Positions 39,201 to 48,609 are shown, counted from the first letter of the stretch. The stretch is 64,000 nucleotides of DNA from Deltaproteobacteria bacterium (GCA_016218765.1 JACRCZ010000149.1:1-64000); one strand, 5' to 3'. Translations and numbers: made by a program. The notes: generated from the letters alone by a model not told the origin.

Positions 39201-41945
39201 ATGACCAAGCGCATCATCATCGGCGTGCTCGCGGGCCTCGCCCTCCTGGGCTGCGAAAGCGAGACCGGCGTCCGGCTGGTCGTCCGCACCGACATCCCCG
39301 TGCCGGCCGACCTGGACGCGGTGACCGTCACCGTCTTCGCCGGCGCCGACGCGACGGCGCCGTTCGACCGGCAGAACACCTTCGACAACCTGACCGCCGC
39401 CGACTTCCCCCTGACCGTCGGCGTCACCCCGGGCGCCGTCTACAAGACCTGGGTCCTCTTCCGCGTCCAGGGCATCCTGGGCAACGACGTCGTCGTCGAA
39501 CGCTGGGTGCTCACGGAGTTCACCAGCGGCGAGATCAAGGAAGTCGTCGTCGAGCTGCAGAACGCCTGCCTCGCAAACCTCTGCACGGACGCCCCGGGAC
39601 AGGAGTGCGTGGACGGCGCCTGCGCCGCCGCGCCCCGCCCCACGGACTGGCTCTCCGCGTGCGGCGACACCGTCCTCGACGCCGACGAGGACTGCGACGA
39701 CGGCAACACCACCGCCGGCGACGGCTGCTCGCCGACCTGCGAGATCGAAGCCGCCGTGTGCGGCAACAACGTCGTCGAAACCGGCGAACAGTGCGACGAC
39801 GGCAACACCGACAACGGCGACGGCTGCTCGTCCACCTGCCGGACCGAAGGCCCCGAGTGCGGCGATCTCCGCGTCGACGCCCCCGGCGAGGAGTGCGACG
39901 ACGGCAACACCAACAGCGGCGACGGCTGCGAGAACGACTGCCAGTTCACCTGCGACACCGACACCGACTGCGCCGACACCGACCAGTGCACCGCCGACGT
40001 CTGCGCCACCGTGGCCCTCGGCCAGAACTGCACCAACGACATCGATGAGGGCGCCGCCTGCGACGACGGCAACGACTGCACCGACGGCGAGGAATGCGAC
40101 GCCGCGGGCGATTGCCTCGGCGGCACCAACACCTGCGAGTGCGACCCCACCGGCGCCGATACCTGCGAGGCCGACAACGGCGACGACGACCCCTGCAACG
40201 GCACCCTGATCTGCGACGACGCGACCAGCGCCTGCATCGTGGACGACACCACGATCCTCGCCGTCGATGACCCCTGCGACAACGGCGTCTTCTGCGACGG
40301 CGTCGACACCTGCCAGGGCGATCCCATCGCCTGCACCAGCCCCGGCGACCCCTGCGACACCTGCCAGACCTGCGACGAGACCGGCGACGCCTGCACCACC
40401 AACACCGGCTCCTGCTTCATCGCCGCCACCTGCTACGCCGACGGCGCCGACGACCCGACCAACGCCTGCCGTGAGTGCTCCTCGGCCACCTCCCAGACCG
40501 ACTGGTCCCCCGTCGCCTCGGGCGCCGCTTGCGACGACGGCGACGCCTGCACCACCGGCGAGACCTGCGACGGCGCCGCCGTCTGCACCGGCGGCACCTC
40601 CGTCTGCACCTGCGATCCCCTCGCCGACACCTGCGAGGCCGATCACGGCGACGGCGACCCCTGCAACGGAACCCTCGTCTGCACCACCACGACCCCCAAC
40701 GTCTGCGAAGTCGATCCCGCGACCGTGGGTGCCGTCGACGACCCGTGCGACGACGGCCTGGACTGCAACGGCGGCGACACTTGCCAGACCGGGACGTCCG
40801 GCCTCGAGTGCACCCACGACGCCGTCTCGCCCTGCCTCTCCTGCGAGACCTGCACCGACACCTCGCCCACCGGACACACCTGCGCCCGCAACTCGGGGTT
40901 CTGCATCATCGCCGGCACCTGCTACGCCCGCGGCACCATCCATACCGCCAACCCGTGCCACGTCTGCGACGACGTCGCCCCCGCCGATCCCACCAACTGG
41001 TCCAACGTCTCCGACGGCACCCCCTGCGACGACGCCCTGTACTGCAACGGCGTCGACACCTGCGCCACGGGCGCCTGCGGCCACGCCAACGCGCCGTGCG
41101 ACCCGGCAAGCTGCTTCGGGACCTGCGACGAAGGCACCGACACCTGCGCCACCGCCGCCTGCTACATCGCCACCGCCTGCTACGCCCCGGGCGACGACAA
41201 CCCGGCCAACCCGTGCGAGGAATGCGTCCCCGCGACCAGCCGCGCCGCCTTCTCCGCCAAACCAGACCTCTCCCCCTGCGACGACGCGCTGTTCTGCAAC
41301 GGCGTCGACACCTGCACCACCGGCGTCTGCGGACATGCCGGCGATCCGTGCGCGCCCACGAGCTGCTTCGGGGCCTGCCTCGAAGCCTCCGACGCCTGCA
41401 CCACCTCCGCCTGCTACATCGGCGCCGCCTGCTACGCCCCGGGCGACGACAACCCGACCAACTCCTGCCAGGAGTGCGTCCCGGGCACCAGCACCACGGC
41501 CTGGACCAACAAGGCCAACGGCGTCGTCTGCGCCGGCGATGCCGACGCCTGCACCCTCGACACCTGCTCCGCAGGCACCTGCGCCCACACCGCGGGCTGC
41601 ACCGACAGCGTCGTCGAGCTCGACGACCACACCGTGCGCTTCTGCGTCACCGACGCCGCCTGCGCCACCGCCGTCGGCGCCGCGTGCACCGAGGTCAACG
41701 TCCCCGGCGAGTGGACCACGACGCCGTGGGACACGACCTCCAACGCCATGACCGCCTGCACCGGCTACTACGCCTTCACCAGCCCCGCCCTCACCCCGGG
41801 CTCGCACTGCTACAAGTTCCTGGGCAACCGGACCACCACCAACGTGTGGTTCCCCGACCCGGGCGCCGGCGCGGACTGCGGCGTCGGCCCGACCTACTGC
41901 GATCCCTCCGGCCTGAACACGAACTGCCGCTACACCGCCCTGTAG
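39201..41945 (+). CDS. DUF4215 Cys-rich lipoprotein with C-terminal CBM-like domain
   Basis: 914 residues. Lipobox LLGC (about residue 18). A beta domain comes first (about 25-120). Three DUF4215 repeats follow (CGDTVLDADEDCDDGNTTAG, CGNNVVETGEQCDDGN, GEECDDGNTNSGDGC), then about 550 residues of Cys-rich modules (CNGVDTC, CYAPGDDNP). The last about 90 residues (VNVPGEWTTTPWD..., HCYKFLGN, VWFPDPG) look like a CBM20/CBM48-type starch-binding fold. GGGAGGAGG precedes the ATG. A hairpin terminator follows. Confidence 0.85.
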   Translation: MTKRIIIGVLAGLALLGCESETGVRLVVRTDIPVPADLDAVTVTVFAGADATAPFDRQNTFDNLTAADFPLTVGVTPGAVYKTWVLFRVQGILGNDVVVERWVLTEFTSGEIKEVVVELQNACLANLCTDAPGQECVDGACAAAPRPTDWLSACGDTVLDADEDCDDGNTTAGDGCSPTCEIEAAVCGNNVVETGEQCDDGNTDNGDGCSSTCRTEGPECGDLRVDAPGEECDDGNTNSGDGCENDCQFTCDTDTDCADTDQCTADVCATVALGQNCTNDIDEGAACDDGNDCTDGEECDAAGDCLGGTNTCECDPTGADTCEADNGDDDPCNGTLICDDATSACIVDDTTILAVDDPCDNGVFCDGVDTCQGDPIACTSPGDPCDTCQTCDETGDACTTNTGSCFIAATCYADGADDPTNACRECSSATSQTDWSPVASGAACDDGDACTTGETCDGAAVCTGGTSVCTCDPLADTCEADHGDGDPCNGTLVCTTTTPNVCEVDPATVGAVDDPCDDGLDCNGGDTCQTGTSGLECTHDAVSPCLSCETCTDTSPTGHTCARNSGFCIIAGTCYARGTIHTANPCHVCDDVAPADPTNWSNVSDGTPCDDALYCNGVDTCATGACGHANAPCDPASCFGTCDEGTDTCATAACYIATACYAPGDDNPANPCEECVPATSRAAFSAKPDLSPCDDALFCNGVDTCTTGVCGHAGDPCAPTSCFGACLEASDACTTSACYIGAACYAPGDDNPTNSCQECVPGTSTTAWTNKANGVVCAGDADACTLDTCSAGTCAHTAGCTDSVVELDDHTVRFCVTDAACATAVGAACTEVNVPGEWTTTPWDTTSNAMTACTGYYAFTSPALTPGSHCYKFLGNRTTTNVWFPDPGAGADCGVGPTYCDPSGLNTNCRYTAL

Positions 41946-41958
41946 CAGCGAGACGCAG

Positions 41959-41983
41959 CCCTGGACCGCCCGGCGGTCCAGGG
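41959..41983. terminator. Hairpin between convergent lipoprotein genes
   Basis: Stem CCCTGGACC (41959-41967) and GGTCCAGGG (41975-41983) with loop GCCCGGC. It lies between convergent stops at 41945 and 41998; no U-tract on either strand. Confidence 0.65.
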
Positions 41984-41997
41984 CAAGTCCGCGGGAC

Positions 41998-42579
41998 CTA
42001 GAACGCCCAGTTCACCAGCGAAAGCTGGACCTCGAGTCCGGTGGGGGAAACCGCACGGTAGAGCGACGGCGCCGGCCCCTCGGCCAGCGAAAGGGTCGGT
42101 ACCTCGAGCCCCAACGCGCCGTCCCGGACCGCCACCAGCGCCGGCGCCGCCACGCGCATCATCCGCGCCGTCGCCGGCAAACGGACCGCCGACCCGCGAT
42201 CCGACGTCACCGTCGTCGACTCGCTCGGCTCGTACGTCTCGCTGGCCAGGATCAAGGTGATCAAGATGGACGGCACCAGCATCGTCATGCCCACCGCGAG
42301 CATCGCCACGCCCGCCTCCATCGATTCCAGCTCCAGGTAGTACCCGCCGGCCGCCGCACCGCCGCCCACGGCCAGCGGCACGAGCGACAGCAGCCAGGGG
42401 TTCGTCACGCCCGCCGCCGCCTCGATGGTCATGGTCAGCTCCATGCCCACCAGTCCCATCCCGATCGCCCCGCGGACCCCCGTGGCCTCGCTGCCCGCAT
42501 CGAACGGCTGGGCCCGGGAAACCCCGGCGGCGAGCAGAACCGACGCGGCCCCCAACAGCGCAACTTTCTTCATCGCCAT
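41998..42579 (-). CDS. Exported two-helix membrane protein of unknown function
   Basis: 193 residues. Signal peptide (MKKVALLGAASVLLAAGVSRAQ), then two hydrophobic segments (LLSLVPLAVGGGAAAGGYYL and VAMLAVGMTMLVPSILITLIL) and a C-terminal domain of about 70 residues that may be beta-rich. No family recognised. The ATG at 42579 is preceded by GGGGAT; the ATG two codons on is an alternative. Confidence 0.68.
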   Translation of the reverse strand: MAMKKVALLGAASVLLAAGVSRAQPFDAGSEATGVRGAIGMGLVGMELTMTIEAAAGVTNPWLLSLVPLAVGGGAAAGGYYLELESMEAGVAMLAVGMTMLVPSILITLILASETYEPSESTTVTSDRGSAVRLPATARMMRVAAPALVAVRDGALGLEVPTLSLAEGPAPSLYRAVSPTGLEVQLSLVNWAF

Positions 42580-42644
42580 GATCCCCGTCTCGCGCGTTCG
42601 AGCTCCCGAACCCCGCTGGTGCGGCCGACGCGCAAGCCGACCGC

Positions 42645-42672
42645 AGCATAGCGGAGGCGCCGGAATGGTCAA
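42645..42672 (-). promoter_or_regulatory. Promoter of the exported membrane protein gene
   Basis: On the minus strand TTGACC (42672-42667), 16 bp, TATGCT (42650-42645). The predicted leader is about 60 nt. Confidence 0.5.
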
Positions 42673-42720
42673 GCCCGCCACCCTCCGACAACCGCGTTGC
42701 CGCTCGACAACCGATCGCAC

Positions 42721-42742
42721 CCGCCGCCGCCGCCGCCGCCGC
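42721..42742. repeat. CCG trinucleotide run
   Basis: Seven CCG units in the 370-bp divergent gap 42580-42949, which also holds the two promoters reported here. Confidence 0.85.
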
Positions 42743-42833
42743 ATGCATCGAGAAACGGCCGGGGCCCCGGAACCTCCCGACGTCGAGACGAATTCCCGCC
42801 CCGCGCTCCCCAGGACGCCGAAAGAACCCAAGC

Positions 42834-42849
42834 TGGCACGCCGATTGCT
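42834..42849 (+). promoter_or_regulatory. Sigma-54 (-24/-12) promoter
   Basis: TGGCACG (42834-42840), 4 nt, TTGCT (42845-42849): all positions of the sigma-54 consensus, with GG and GC 10 nt apart. Transcription should start near 42860, 90 nt before the VWA lipoprotein. No enhancer site was identified. Confidence 0.82.
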
Positions 42850-42949
42850 CGTCCTCTCTCACCGGAGTGGCCGCGGGGTGGTGCGGAACCGCCTCTCGGC
42901 ATCACCCCGCGGCACTTCTCGAGAGGCGGAGAAGGGGATGGAGGATCCC

Positions 42950-44512
42950 ATGTTCCGATCTCTCGACGCTCTCCGGACCGTTTCCCTCGTGGCGCTCCTC
43001 GCAACAACCGCCTGCATGGACCGGGACCTGACAAGCCTGGACCCGGTCGTGCAGGCGGTGTCGACGTACGAGGTGGTCCAACCGCCAAGCGGCAAGGTGG
43101 ACCTCGTCGTCGTCGTCGACAACTCCCGCTCCATGCAGGAGGAACAGGCCGCGCTGGTCGCGAACTTCCCCTCGCTGATCGAGGAACTCATGGCGCCGAG
43201 CGGCGGGCACACCGCGGTGACCGATCTCAACGTCGCCATCATCTCCACCGACATGGGCTCCGCGGGGTTCGAGCTCACCACCTGCGACAGGGGCCTCTGG
43301 GGCTGGGACAGAGGGGACGACGGCTGCTTCCTCCACACGCCGCTCACGGGAGGTCCGGGCTGCCTGGCGGAGTACCCGAACTTCCTGCGCCGCGGCCCGG
43401 AGAACGCCGCCGACTACCCCCTCGCCGACATGGGCCGGGACTTCGGCTGCATGGCCACCCTCGGAACGAACGGCTGCGGCTTCGAACAACAGCTCGAAGC
43501 CGCACGCAAGGGCCTCGTCGACCAGACCGGGCCCTCGGGCTGCAACCTCGGCTTCCTGCGGCCGGACTCGATCCTCGCCGTGGTCGTCGTCAGCGACGAG
43601 GAGGATTGCTCGGTGGCCGACCCCGGAATCCTCAATCCCGACGCCGATGCCCTCTACGGCCACGCGAACATCCGCTGCTACATCCACCAGGAGATGCTGA
43701 AGAGCGTCACCGACATGGTCGACCAGCTCCGCGCACTGCGCGGCAACGCCCGCGACTACGTCATGGCCATGATCGTCGGCGTGCCCCTCGGCTCCGTCTG
43801 CGAAAACAAGGGCGATCGGCTCGGAAACTGCCTGGACCTCCCGGAAATGCAGTACGTCCTCGACACCACCGGCACCAACGTCGTCCCCGTCTGCCTCCAT
43901 CCCCTCGGCTGGGGCGCCGCCGTCCCCGGACGCCGCTTCATCCAGGCCGCACAGCAGATCGGCAGCAACGCCCTCGTACACTCCATCTGCAACGAAGACT
44001 GGCGGCCAGCCATGAACGGCATTCTGGAGCTGATCCAGGGCGCAATGGACAACGTCTGCTTCCCCCACGAGCTGGCCCTCGATCCGCAAACCTGCAGCGC
44101 GGACTGCAACATCGTCGAGAGACTCTCCGACGACCGCTCGTGCCCCGCGGGCCGCGTCGAGGCCGATCCGCCCACCGAGACCGACGAACGCGGCGTCGTC
44201 CACCGCCGCTGCGTCATCCTTCAGGCCAGCCGCACCCCCGTCGGCGACGGCACCTGCCCCAGCACCGCGGGCTCCGGCTGGTACTACGTGCCCCGCGCCC
44301 AGAGCGGGGAGGTGGACTGCGACCAGGTGCGGTTCGCCCCCGACGCGGTGCCCGAGCCGCTCTCGACCACGCAGCTCGAGTGCCTCTCCTACGTCTGCCC
44401 CGCGGATCGCCGCTGCGGCGGCTCGTCGAACCCCGGCGGGCGGTGCTGCGGCCAGGGCGAGACGTGCGCCGACTTCGACCCCGTCGCGGGCGGCCGCTGC
44501 ATCTCGATGTAG
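42950..44512 (+). CDS. VWA-domain lipoprotein under a sigma-54 promoter
   Basis: 520 residues. Signal with lipobox TTAC (Cys22). A von Willebrand A domain follows at about residue 48, VDLVVVVDNSRSM with the MIDAS D-x-S-x-S (Asp57, Ser59, Ser61); the later SILAVVVVSDEEDCS supplies the other MIDAS acid. Many Cys pairs are spread through the domain and a Cys-rich C-terminal tail (CGGSSNPGGRCCGQGETC). Such proteins bind ligands on the cell surface. GGAGG lies just before the ATG; an ATG at 42938 is an alternative. Control by sigma-54 suggests it is induced by a signal. Confidence 0.83.
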   Translation: MFRSLDALRTVSLVALLATTACMDRDLTSLDPVVQAVSTYEVVQPPSGKVDLVVVVDNSRSMQEEQAALVANFPSLIEELMAPSGGHTAVTDLNVAIISTDMGSAGFELTTCDRGLWGWDRGDDGCFLHTPLTGGPGCLAEYPNFLRRGPENAADYPLADMGRDFGCMATLGTNGCGFEQQLEAARKGLVDQTGPSGCNLGFLRPDSILAVVVVSDEEDCSVADPGILNPDADALYGHANIRCYIHQEMLKSVTDMVDQLRALRGNARDYVMAMIVGVPLGSVCENKGDRLGNCLDLPEMQYVLDTTGTNVVPVCLHPLGWGAAVPGRRFIQAAQQIGSNALVHSICNEDWRPAMNGILELIQGAMDNVCFPHELALDPQTCSADCNIVERLSDDRSCPAGRVEADPPTETDERGVVHRRCVILQASRTPVGDGTCPSTAGSGWYYVPRAQSGEVDCDQVRFAPDAVPEPLSTTQLECLSYVCPADRRCGGSSNPGGRCCGQGETCADFDPVAGGRCISM

Positions 44513-44515
44513 GAA

Positions 44516-45430
44516 TCACCCCCCGGTCGTCTTCCGCCGGAACACCTGGATCGATACCCCGCCGGGCGTGAACGCAGCCACCTGCACCATCGCCACGCCC
44601 GCCACCGGCCCGGGCCGGAACAGCGCCTCGTCGTCGGCAAGCATCCGCAGCGTCCCGCCCGACGCCAGCCAACGCAACGAACGCGTCCCGGCCGGCGCCT
44701 CCGCCCGCAGCCGCAGCTCCCCGCCCGACGCCGGCACCGCCCGCAACCGCAACCCGTCCGGAGCCTTCGACCCGGGCGGCAACGCCCGCACCATCGGCGG
44801 CGGCACGTCGTCCACCACCGACGGACACTCCGCCGCCGTCCCCGTCACCGCGATCGACCCCGTCGCGTCCCGGCACGCCCACGCGCTGCCCGCCACCGTC
44901 TCCTCCCGCCACCCGCCCGCGTCCTCGCAGTTGACCCGCCACGAAACGTCCAGACGCACCGGCGCGTCCCAGGTCAGCCCCGGATTCGTGTAGCGGAAGC
45001 GGTACGTCGTGCGGTCCACCGCCACCACGTCGCTCACCGTCCCCGCCCCGCCCGCGGGCACGATCGACACGCAGGGATAGGCCGAACAGGAGAAATCCGC
45101 CCACGGCGGAACGCTCGGCACCGCCAGCACCACCTCGCCCACCCCGTACTCCAACGCGGTCTCGAACGGTCGCACCGTCAGCGACCCCGTGGTCACGTCG
45201 CCGCAGTTCGGCGGCGGCACGCAGTCCACCACCATGTCGGGGTCGATCGCGTCGTCCCTCGCATCCGGGACGTCCGGCGCGTCCGCGTCCACCACCCCGC
45301 CGTCCTCCCGCACGTCCGCGACGTCGCTCCCGTCGGCCCCGTCGCCGTGCGAGCCGTAGCAGGCGGGCGCGACGAGCGCCGCGCCGATCAACGCGAGCTG
45401 GGCCGGACGATCCAGCCGGAAGAAAATCAT
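44516..45430 (-). CDS. Lipoprotein with Asp-rich linker, coupled to a B12-radical SAM gene
   Basis: 304 residues. Lipobox APAC (about residue 24), then an Asp/Val/Ala linker of about 45 residues (DVPDARDDAIDPDM). The remainder has beta-rich segments with a few Cys (FSCSAYPCVSI, VNCEDAGGW) and no recognised family. The start overlaps the upstream radical SAM stop by 4 nt (ATGA) and has GGGAGG in front. It converges with the VWA lipoprotein with only 3 nt between stops. Confidence 0.75.
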   Translation of the reverse strand: MIFFRLDRPAQLALIGAALVAPACYGSHGDGADGSDVADVREDGGVVDADAPDVPDARDDAIDPDMVVDCVPPPNCGDVTTGSLTVRPFETALEYGVGEVVLAVPSVPPWADFSCSAYPCVSIVPAGGAGTVSDVVAVDRTTYRFRYTNPGLTWDAPVRLDVSWRVNCEDAGGWREETVAGSAWACRDATGSIAVTGTAAECPSVVDDVPPPMVRALPPGSKAPDGLRLRAVPASGGELRLRAEAPAGTRSLRWLASGGTLRMLADDEALFRPGPVAGVAMVQVAAFTPGGVSIQVFRRKTTGG

Positions 45431-47082
45431 CGTGCACCTCCCAGGGAGCCCACCGCGGGGCCCCCGAGCGCCGCGTTCTCGCGGAACGCCGCGCTCGTCC
45501 GCGCAAACCCGTTCATCTCGGCGCGCAGCTCGAACACCCGCTCCTGCAACGCCACCCCGCCGAAGTTGATCTCGCTCGCCAGCTCGTACGTCACCTCGGA
45601 CGCCTCCGCCGCCGACGCCCCCGGATGCTCCCGCACCCATCCCAGCGCCTTGCCCAGATGGCGCCGCGTGTCCGCACCGATCGCCACGATCAGCGCGTCG
45701 ACCTCCCGCAACAGCGGGTCCAGCCGCGGATCCGGGCCGGGCACGAAATGCCGCAAGAGCTGCCGCTCGTAGCCGAATCCCATCGCCATGTTCGCCAGCC
45801 CGTCCGCCGAGAAATTGCGGTCGCGGAACGCCTGCCGCACGATCTGGAACAGCCGCTCCACCAGGGGATCCGCCAGCGTGTAGTCCGTCGCGAACCCGTC
45901 GCTGCGCAGCCGCCCCGCACGCTGCAGGTCGGTCCACAGCGCCGTCCCGGCGTACGCCTCCGCACGGCAGAAGTTGACCGGCACGTCACCGAACCGCTCC
46001 ATCCCCGCCAGGTTGTCCTCCACGTCCGCCAGCGTCGCCTCCGGCTCGAACAGGAGCAGATTGTAGCAGCCGTAAACCCCCGTCGCACGACAGGCCTCGA
46101 GCGCCCGCACCGCCACCTCCGGCCCGACGCCCCGGCCCAGGTGCAAGAGCCCGTTCGCACTCCAGTTCTCGATGCCGACGTACAACCGCATCAATCCCAG
46201 CCGCTCGCGCAGCTCGCCCAGCAGCCCCGGCTCCAGCGCGTCCGGACGCGCCTTCCCGATCACCGCGATCCGGCCGACCCCCAGCCGCCGCAAATGGTCC
46301 GCAAGCTCGCCCAGCCGCCGCAACGACTGCGCCGGACGGGGCAACAACATCGTCTCGTCGTGGAAACAGAAGATCCGCGCCCCGTGCTCGTGGTACAGCC
46401 CGGCCATCTCCCGCGCCACGTGCCCGGGCGTGCGGAACCGCAGTCGAGGCCCCGGCCGCAGGCGATGAAACGTGCAGATCGCGCAGAAGCGGCACGAGCC
46501 GTAGCAGCCGCGGCTGCCCGCCAGCGGCGCGAACGGCAGGCCCAGGTGCCGGTGCAACGGCGTGTCGCGCACCGGAAGAGGAAGTACATCCAGGTCGCGC
46601 GGCACGGGCGCCGGCGGATTGCACCGCACCACCCCAGCCTCGTCGCGCCACGCCAGCGCCGGAATCCCCCCCCACGCCCCGCGGTCGCCGTCCGCACGCA
46701 ACAGCCGCACGATCCCGTCCTCGGCCTCGTGCCCCAGCGCCGTGTCCACCGCCGCGCACGACGAGAGGACCGTCCCGGCCATCACCGTCGCCACGTGGCC
46801 GCCGGCACAGATGTGGCCGCCGTACCCGCGCGCCCGAAGCGCCTCCGCCAGCGCCAGGAACTCGGGCGCGCGATGCTGGAACGCCATCGACAACCCGACC
46901 AGCGCCGGCCCGTCGGCCACCACGCGGTCGACCACGGCCGGGATCTCGTCGCGGGAGTTGAAGCGCGCGAAACCCGCCGGCATCCCCGCCGCCCGCACCG
47001 CCCCGGCCAGCGTCCGGATCGCAAGGTTGTCCTCGATCTCCGCCCCCACGAACACCGCCGCGAGTCTATCCTCCATCACCAT
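45427..47082 (-). CDS. B12-binding radical SAM protein
   Basis: 551 residues. An N-terminal cobalamin-binding-type domain (VFVGAEIEDNLAIRTLAGAVR, LVGLSMAFQHRAPEFLALA, GGHICAGGHVATV) is followed by a radical SAM core with GCYGSCRFCAICTF (C-x3-C-x2-C). A C-terminal helical region follows. Enzymes of this class do methylation or rearrangement chemistry on unactivated carbon; the substrate is unknown. GGAG is 8 nt before the ATG. The 4-nt overlap with a lipoprotein gene suggests that both serve one pathway, but the link is not obvious. Confidence 0.82.
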   Translation of the reverse strand: MVMEDRLAAVFVGAEIEDNLAIRTLAGAVRAAGMPAGFARFNSRDEIPAVVDRVVADGPALVGLSMAFQHRAPEFLALAEALRARGYGGHICAGGHVATVMAGTVLSSCAAVDTALGHEAEDGIVRLLRADGDRGAWGGIPALAWRDEAGVVRCNPPAPVPRDLDVLPLPVRDTPLHRHLGLPFAPLAGSRGCYGSCRFCAICTFHRLRPGPRLRFRTPGHVAREMAGLYHEHGARIFCFHDETMLLPRPAQSLRRLGELADHLRRLGVGRIAVIGKARPDALEPGLLGELRERLGLMRLYVGIENWSANGLLHLGRGVGPEVAVRALEACRATGVYGCYNLLLFEPEATLADVEDNLAGMERFGDVPVNFCRAEAYAGTALWTDLQRAGRLRSDGFATDYTLADPLVERLFQIVRQAFRDRNFSADGLANMAMGFGYERQLLRHFVPGPDPRLDPLLREVDALIVAIGADTRRHLGKALGWVREHPGASAAEASEVTYELASEINFGGVALQERVFELRAEMNGFARTSAAFRENAALGGPAVGSLGGAR

Positions 47083-47158
47083 CCCGCGCTCCGCGCCCGC
47101 GTATCATGACCCGTCACCGCGGAAAGGCAAGGCAAGGGAGGGCAAGGGGGGCAGTCCT

Positions 47159-47230
47159 CAGTCATCAGTTTTCGGTTTTCAGCATCCGTTCTTCGGCGAC
47201 CGAGAACCGAGAACCAAGAACTGAGAACTC
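47159..47230. repeat. Inverted stutter repeat downstream of frr
   Basis: CAGTTTTCGGTTTTCAG on the left and CCGAGAACCGAGAACC/AAGAACTG on the right can pair imperfectly. The words match those at 34611. On the minus strand it follows directly after the frr stop, so a terminator role for the rpsB operon is likely. Confidence 0.62.
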
Positions 47231-47788
47231 TCAGACTTCGAGGACGTCCTTCTCCTTGTTCGCCACGACCTCGTCGACACGCTTCACGCCGGCGTCCGTC
47301 GTCTCCTGGACCTTGCGCGTGGCCCGGTCGCCGTCGTCCTCCGAGACGTCGCCGCCGTCGATCAGCTCCTTGATCAGATCGTTCGCCGACCGGCGATGGC
47401 CGCGGATCTGCACCTTGGCCTCCTCGCCCTGCTTGCGGATGACCTTCCCCAGTTCCTTGCGCCGCTCCTCCGTCAGCGCCGGGACGCTGATGCGGATGAA
47501 TTCGCCGTCGGCGTGCGGCGTGAGACCCAGGTTGGCCTGGAGGATGGCCTTCTCCACGGGCACGATCTGCGTACGATCCCAGGGCTTGATCAGGATCGAG
47601 CGGGGATCCGGGGTGGACATGGAGGACATCTGGTGCAACGGGGTGGACACCCCGTAGTAGTCCACGTGGACCCCCTCGAGGATCGCGAGGTTCGCTCGGC
47701 CGGTGCGCAGCCGCGACAGGTCCCGCCGCAGCGATTCGATCGCCTTCTCGATGTTGTCGCGCAGCTCCTGCAGGACCTCTTCGAGCAT
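47231..47788 (-). CDS. frr: Ribosome recycling factor
   Basis: 185 residues, the normal length. RRF signatures: LRTGRANLAILEGVHVDYYG, PDPRSILIKPWDR, ILQANLGLTPHADGEFIRI and PALTEERRKEL. It splits post-termination ribosomes with EF-G. Last gene of rpsB-tsf-pyrH-frr. Confidence 0.96.
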   Translation of the reverse strand: MLEEVLQELRDNIEKAIESLRRDLSRLRTGRANLAILEGVHVDYYGVSTPLHQMSSMSTPDPRSILIKPWDRTQIVPVEKAILQANLGLTPHADGEFIRISVPALTEERRKELGKVIRKQGEEAKVQIRGHRRSANDLIKELIDGGDVSEDDGDRATRKVQETTDAGVKRVDEVVANKEKDVLEV

Positions 47789-47796
47789 GATGCGCC

Positions 47797-48609
47797 TCAG
47801 CCGCGGCGCCGGGCCCCGCGGGCCCGGGAAGTGCGGGGCCGGTCCTCCCGCATGCCGTCCTCGACCAGCGTCCCGACCGGCTCACCCCGACAGGCACGGC
47901 GGGCGTTGCCGGGCCGGCCGAGCGCGAAGACCACGATCGGAGTGCGGTTCTCCATGCAGAGCGCGATGGCCGTCGCGTCCATCACGCGCAACCCGCGATC
48001 CAACGCCTCGCGGTGCGTCAGACGCTCGAACCGACGGGCGTCGGGGTGCCGCACCGGGTCCTTGTCGTACACGCCGTCGACCTTCGTGCCCTTCAGCACC
48101 GCGTCCGCCCCGATCTCCGCCGCACGCAGCGCCGCGGCCGTGTCGGTCGAGAAATACGGACTGCCCGTGCCGCCCGCGAAGATCACCACACGCTGCTTCT
48201 CCAGGTGGCGGACCGCGCGGCGACGGATGTACGGCTCGGCAAACGACGGAATCGAAAAGGCCGTCTGCACGCGGGTCGGAATGCCCAGAGCTTCGAGACG
48301 GCACTGCAGCGCCAGCGCGTTGACCACCGTGGCCAGCATGCCCATCTGGTCGCCCGCCACACGGTCGATCCCGGTCTCCCCGGGCTGCGCGCCGCGGAAG
48401 ATGTTGCCGCCGCCGATCACCACCCCCACCCCGACCCCCAGACGGTGCACCCCGGCGATCTCCGCGCACACCGCCCGCACCGCCGCAGGGTCCAGCCCGT
48501 AACCGCGTTCGCCGGCCAACACCTCTCCGGACAGCTTGAGCACCACGCGGCGGAAGGGGGCGCGCCGGCCGCGCGTACGACGAAGCGGCCGTGGCACCCG
48601 CGCCGTCAC
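47797..48609 (-). CDS. pyrH: UMP kinase
   Basis: 270 residues, a little longer than usual. Motifs: LKLSGEVLAGERGYGLDP, VVIGGGNIFRG, DRVAGDQMGMLATVVNALAL, GGTGSPYFSTDTAAALRA, KGTKVDGVYDKDPV. It phosphorylates UMP in pyrimidine synthesis. The GTG start at 48609 overlaps the tsf stop (GTGA), so it is translationally coupled. The C-terminal about 20 residues are basic (RTSRARGARRRG) and not seen in E. coli PyrH. frr starts 8 nt after it. Confidence 0.93.
   Translation of the reverse strand: MTARVPRPLRRTRGRRAPFRRVVLKLSGEVLAGERGYGLDPAAVRAVCAEIAGVHRLGVGVGVVIGGGNIFRGAQPGETGIDRVAGDQMGMLATVVNALALQCRLEALGIPTRVQTAFSIPSFAEPYIRRRAVRHLEKQRVVIFAGGTGSPYFSTDTAAALRAAEIGADAVLKGTKVDGVYDKDPVRHPDARRFERLTHREALDRGLRVMDATAIALCMENRTPIVVFALGRPGNARRACRGEPVGTLVEDGMREDRPRTSRARGARRRG

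Noticed and set aside
38961-41807. 948-residue Gly/Ala/Val-rich minus-strand frame under the DUF4215 lipoprotein
   Set aside because: The plus strand has a lipobox, DUF4215 repeats and a ribosome-binding site. The minus frame is repeat complement only.
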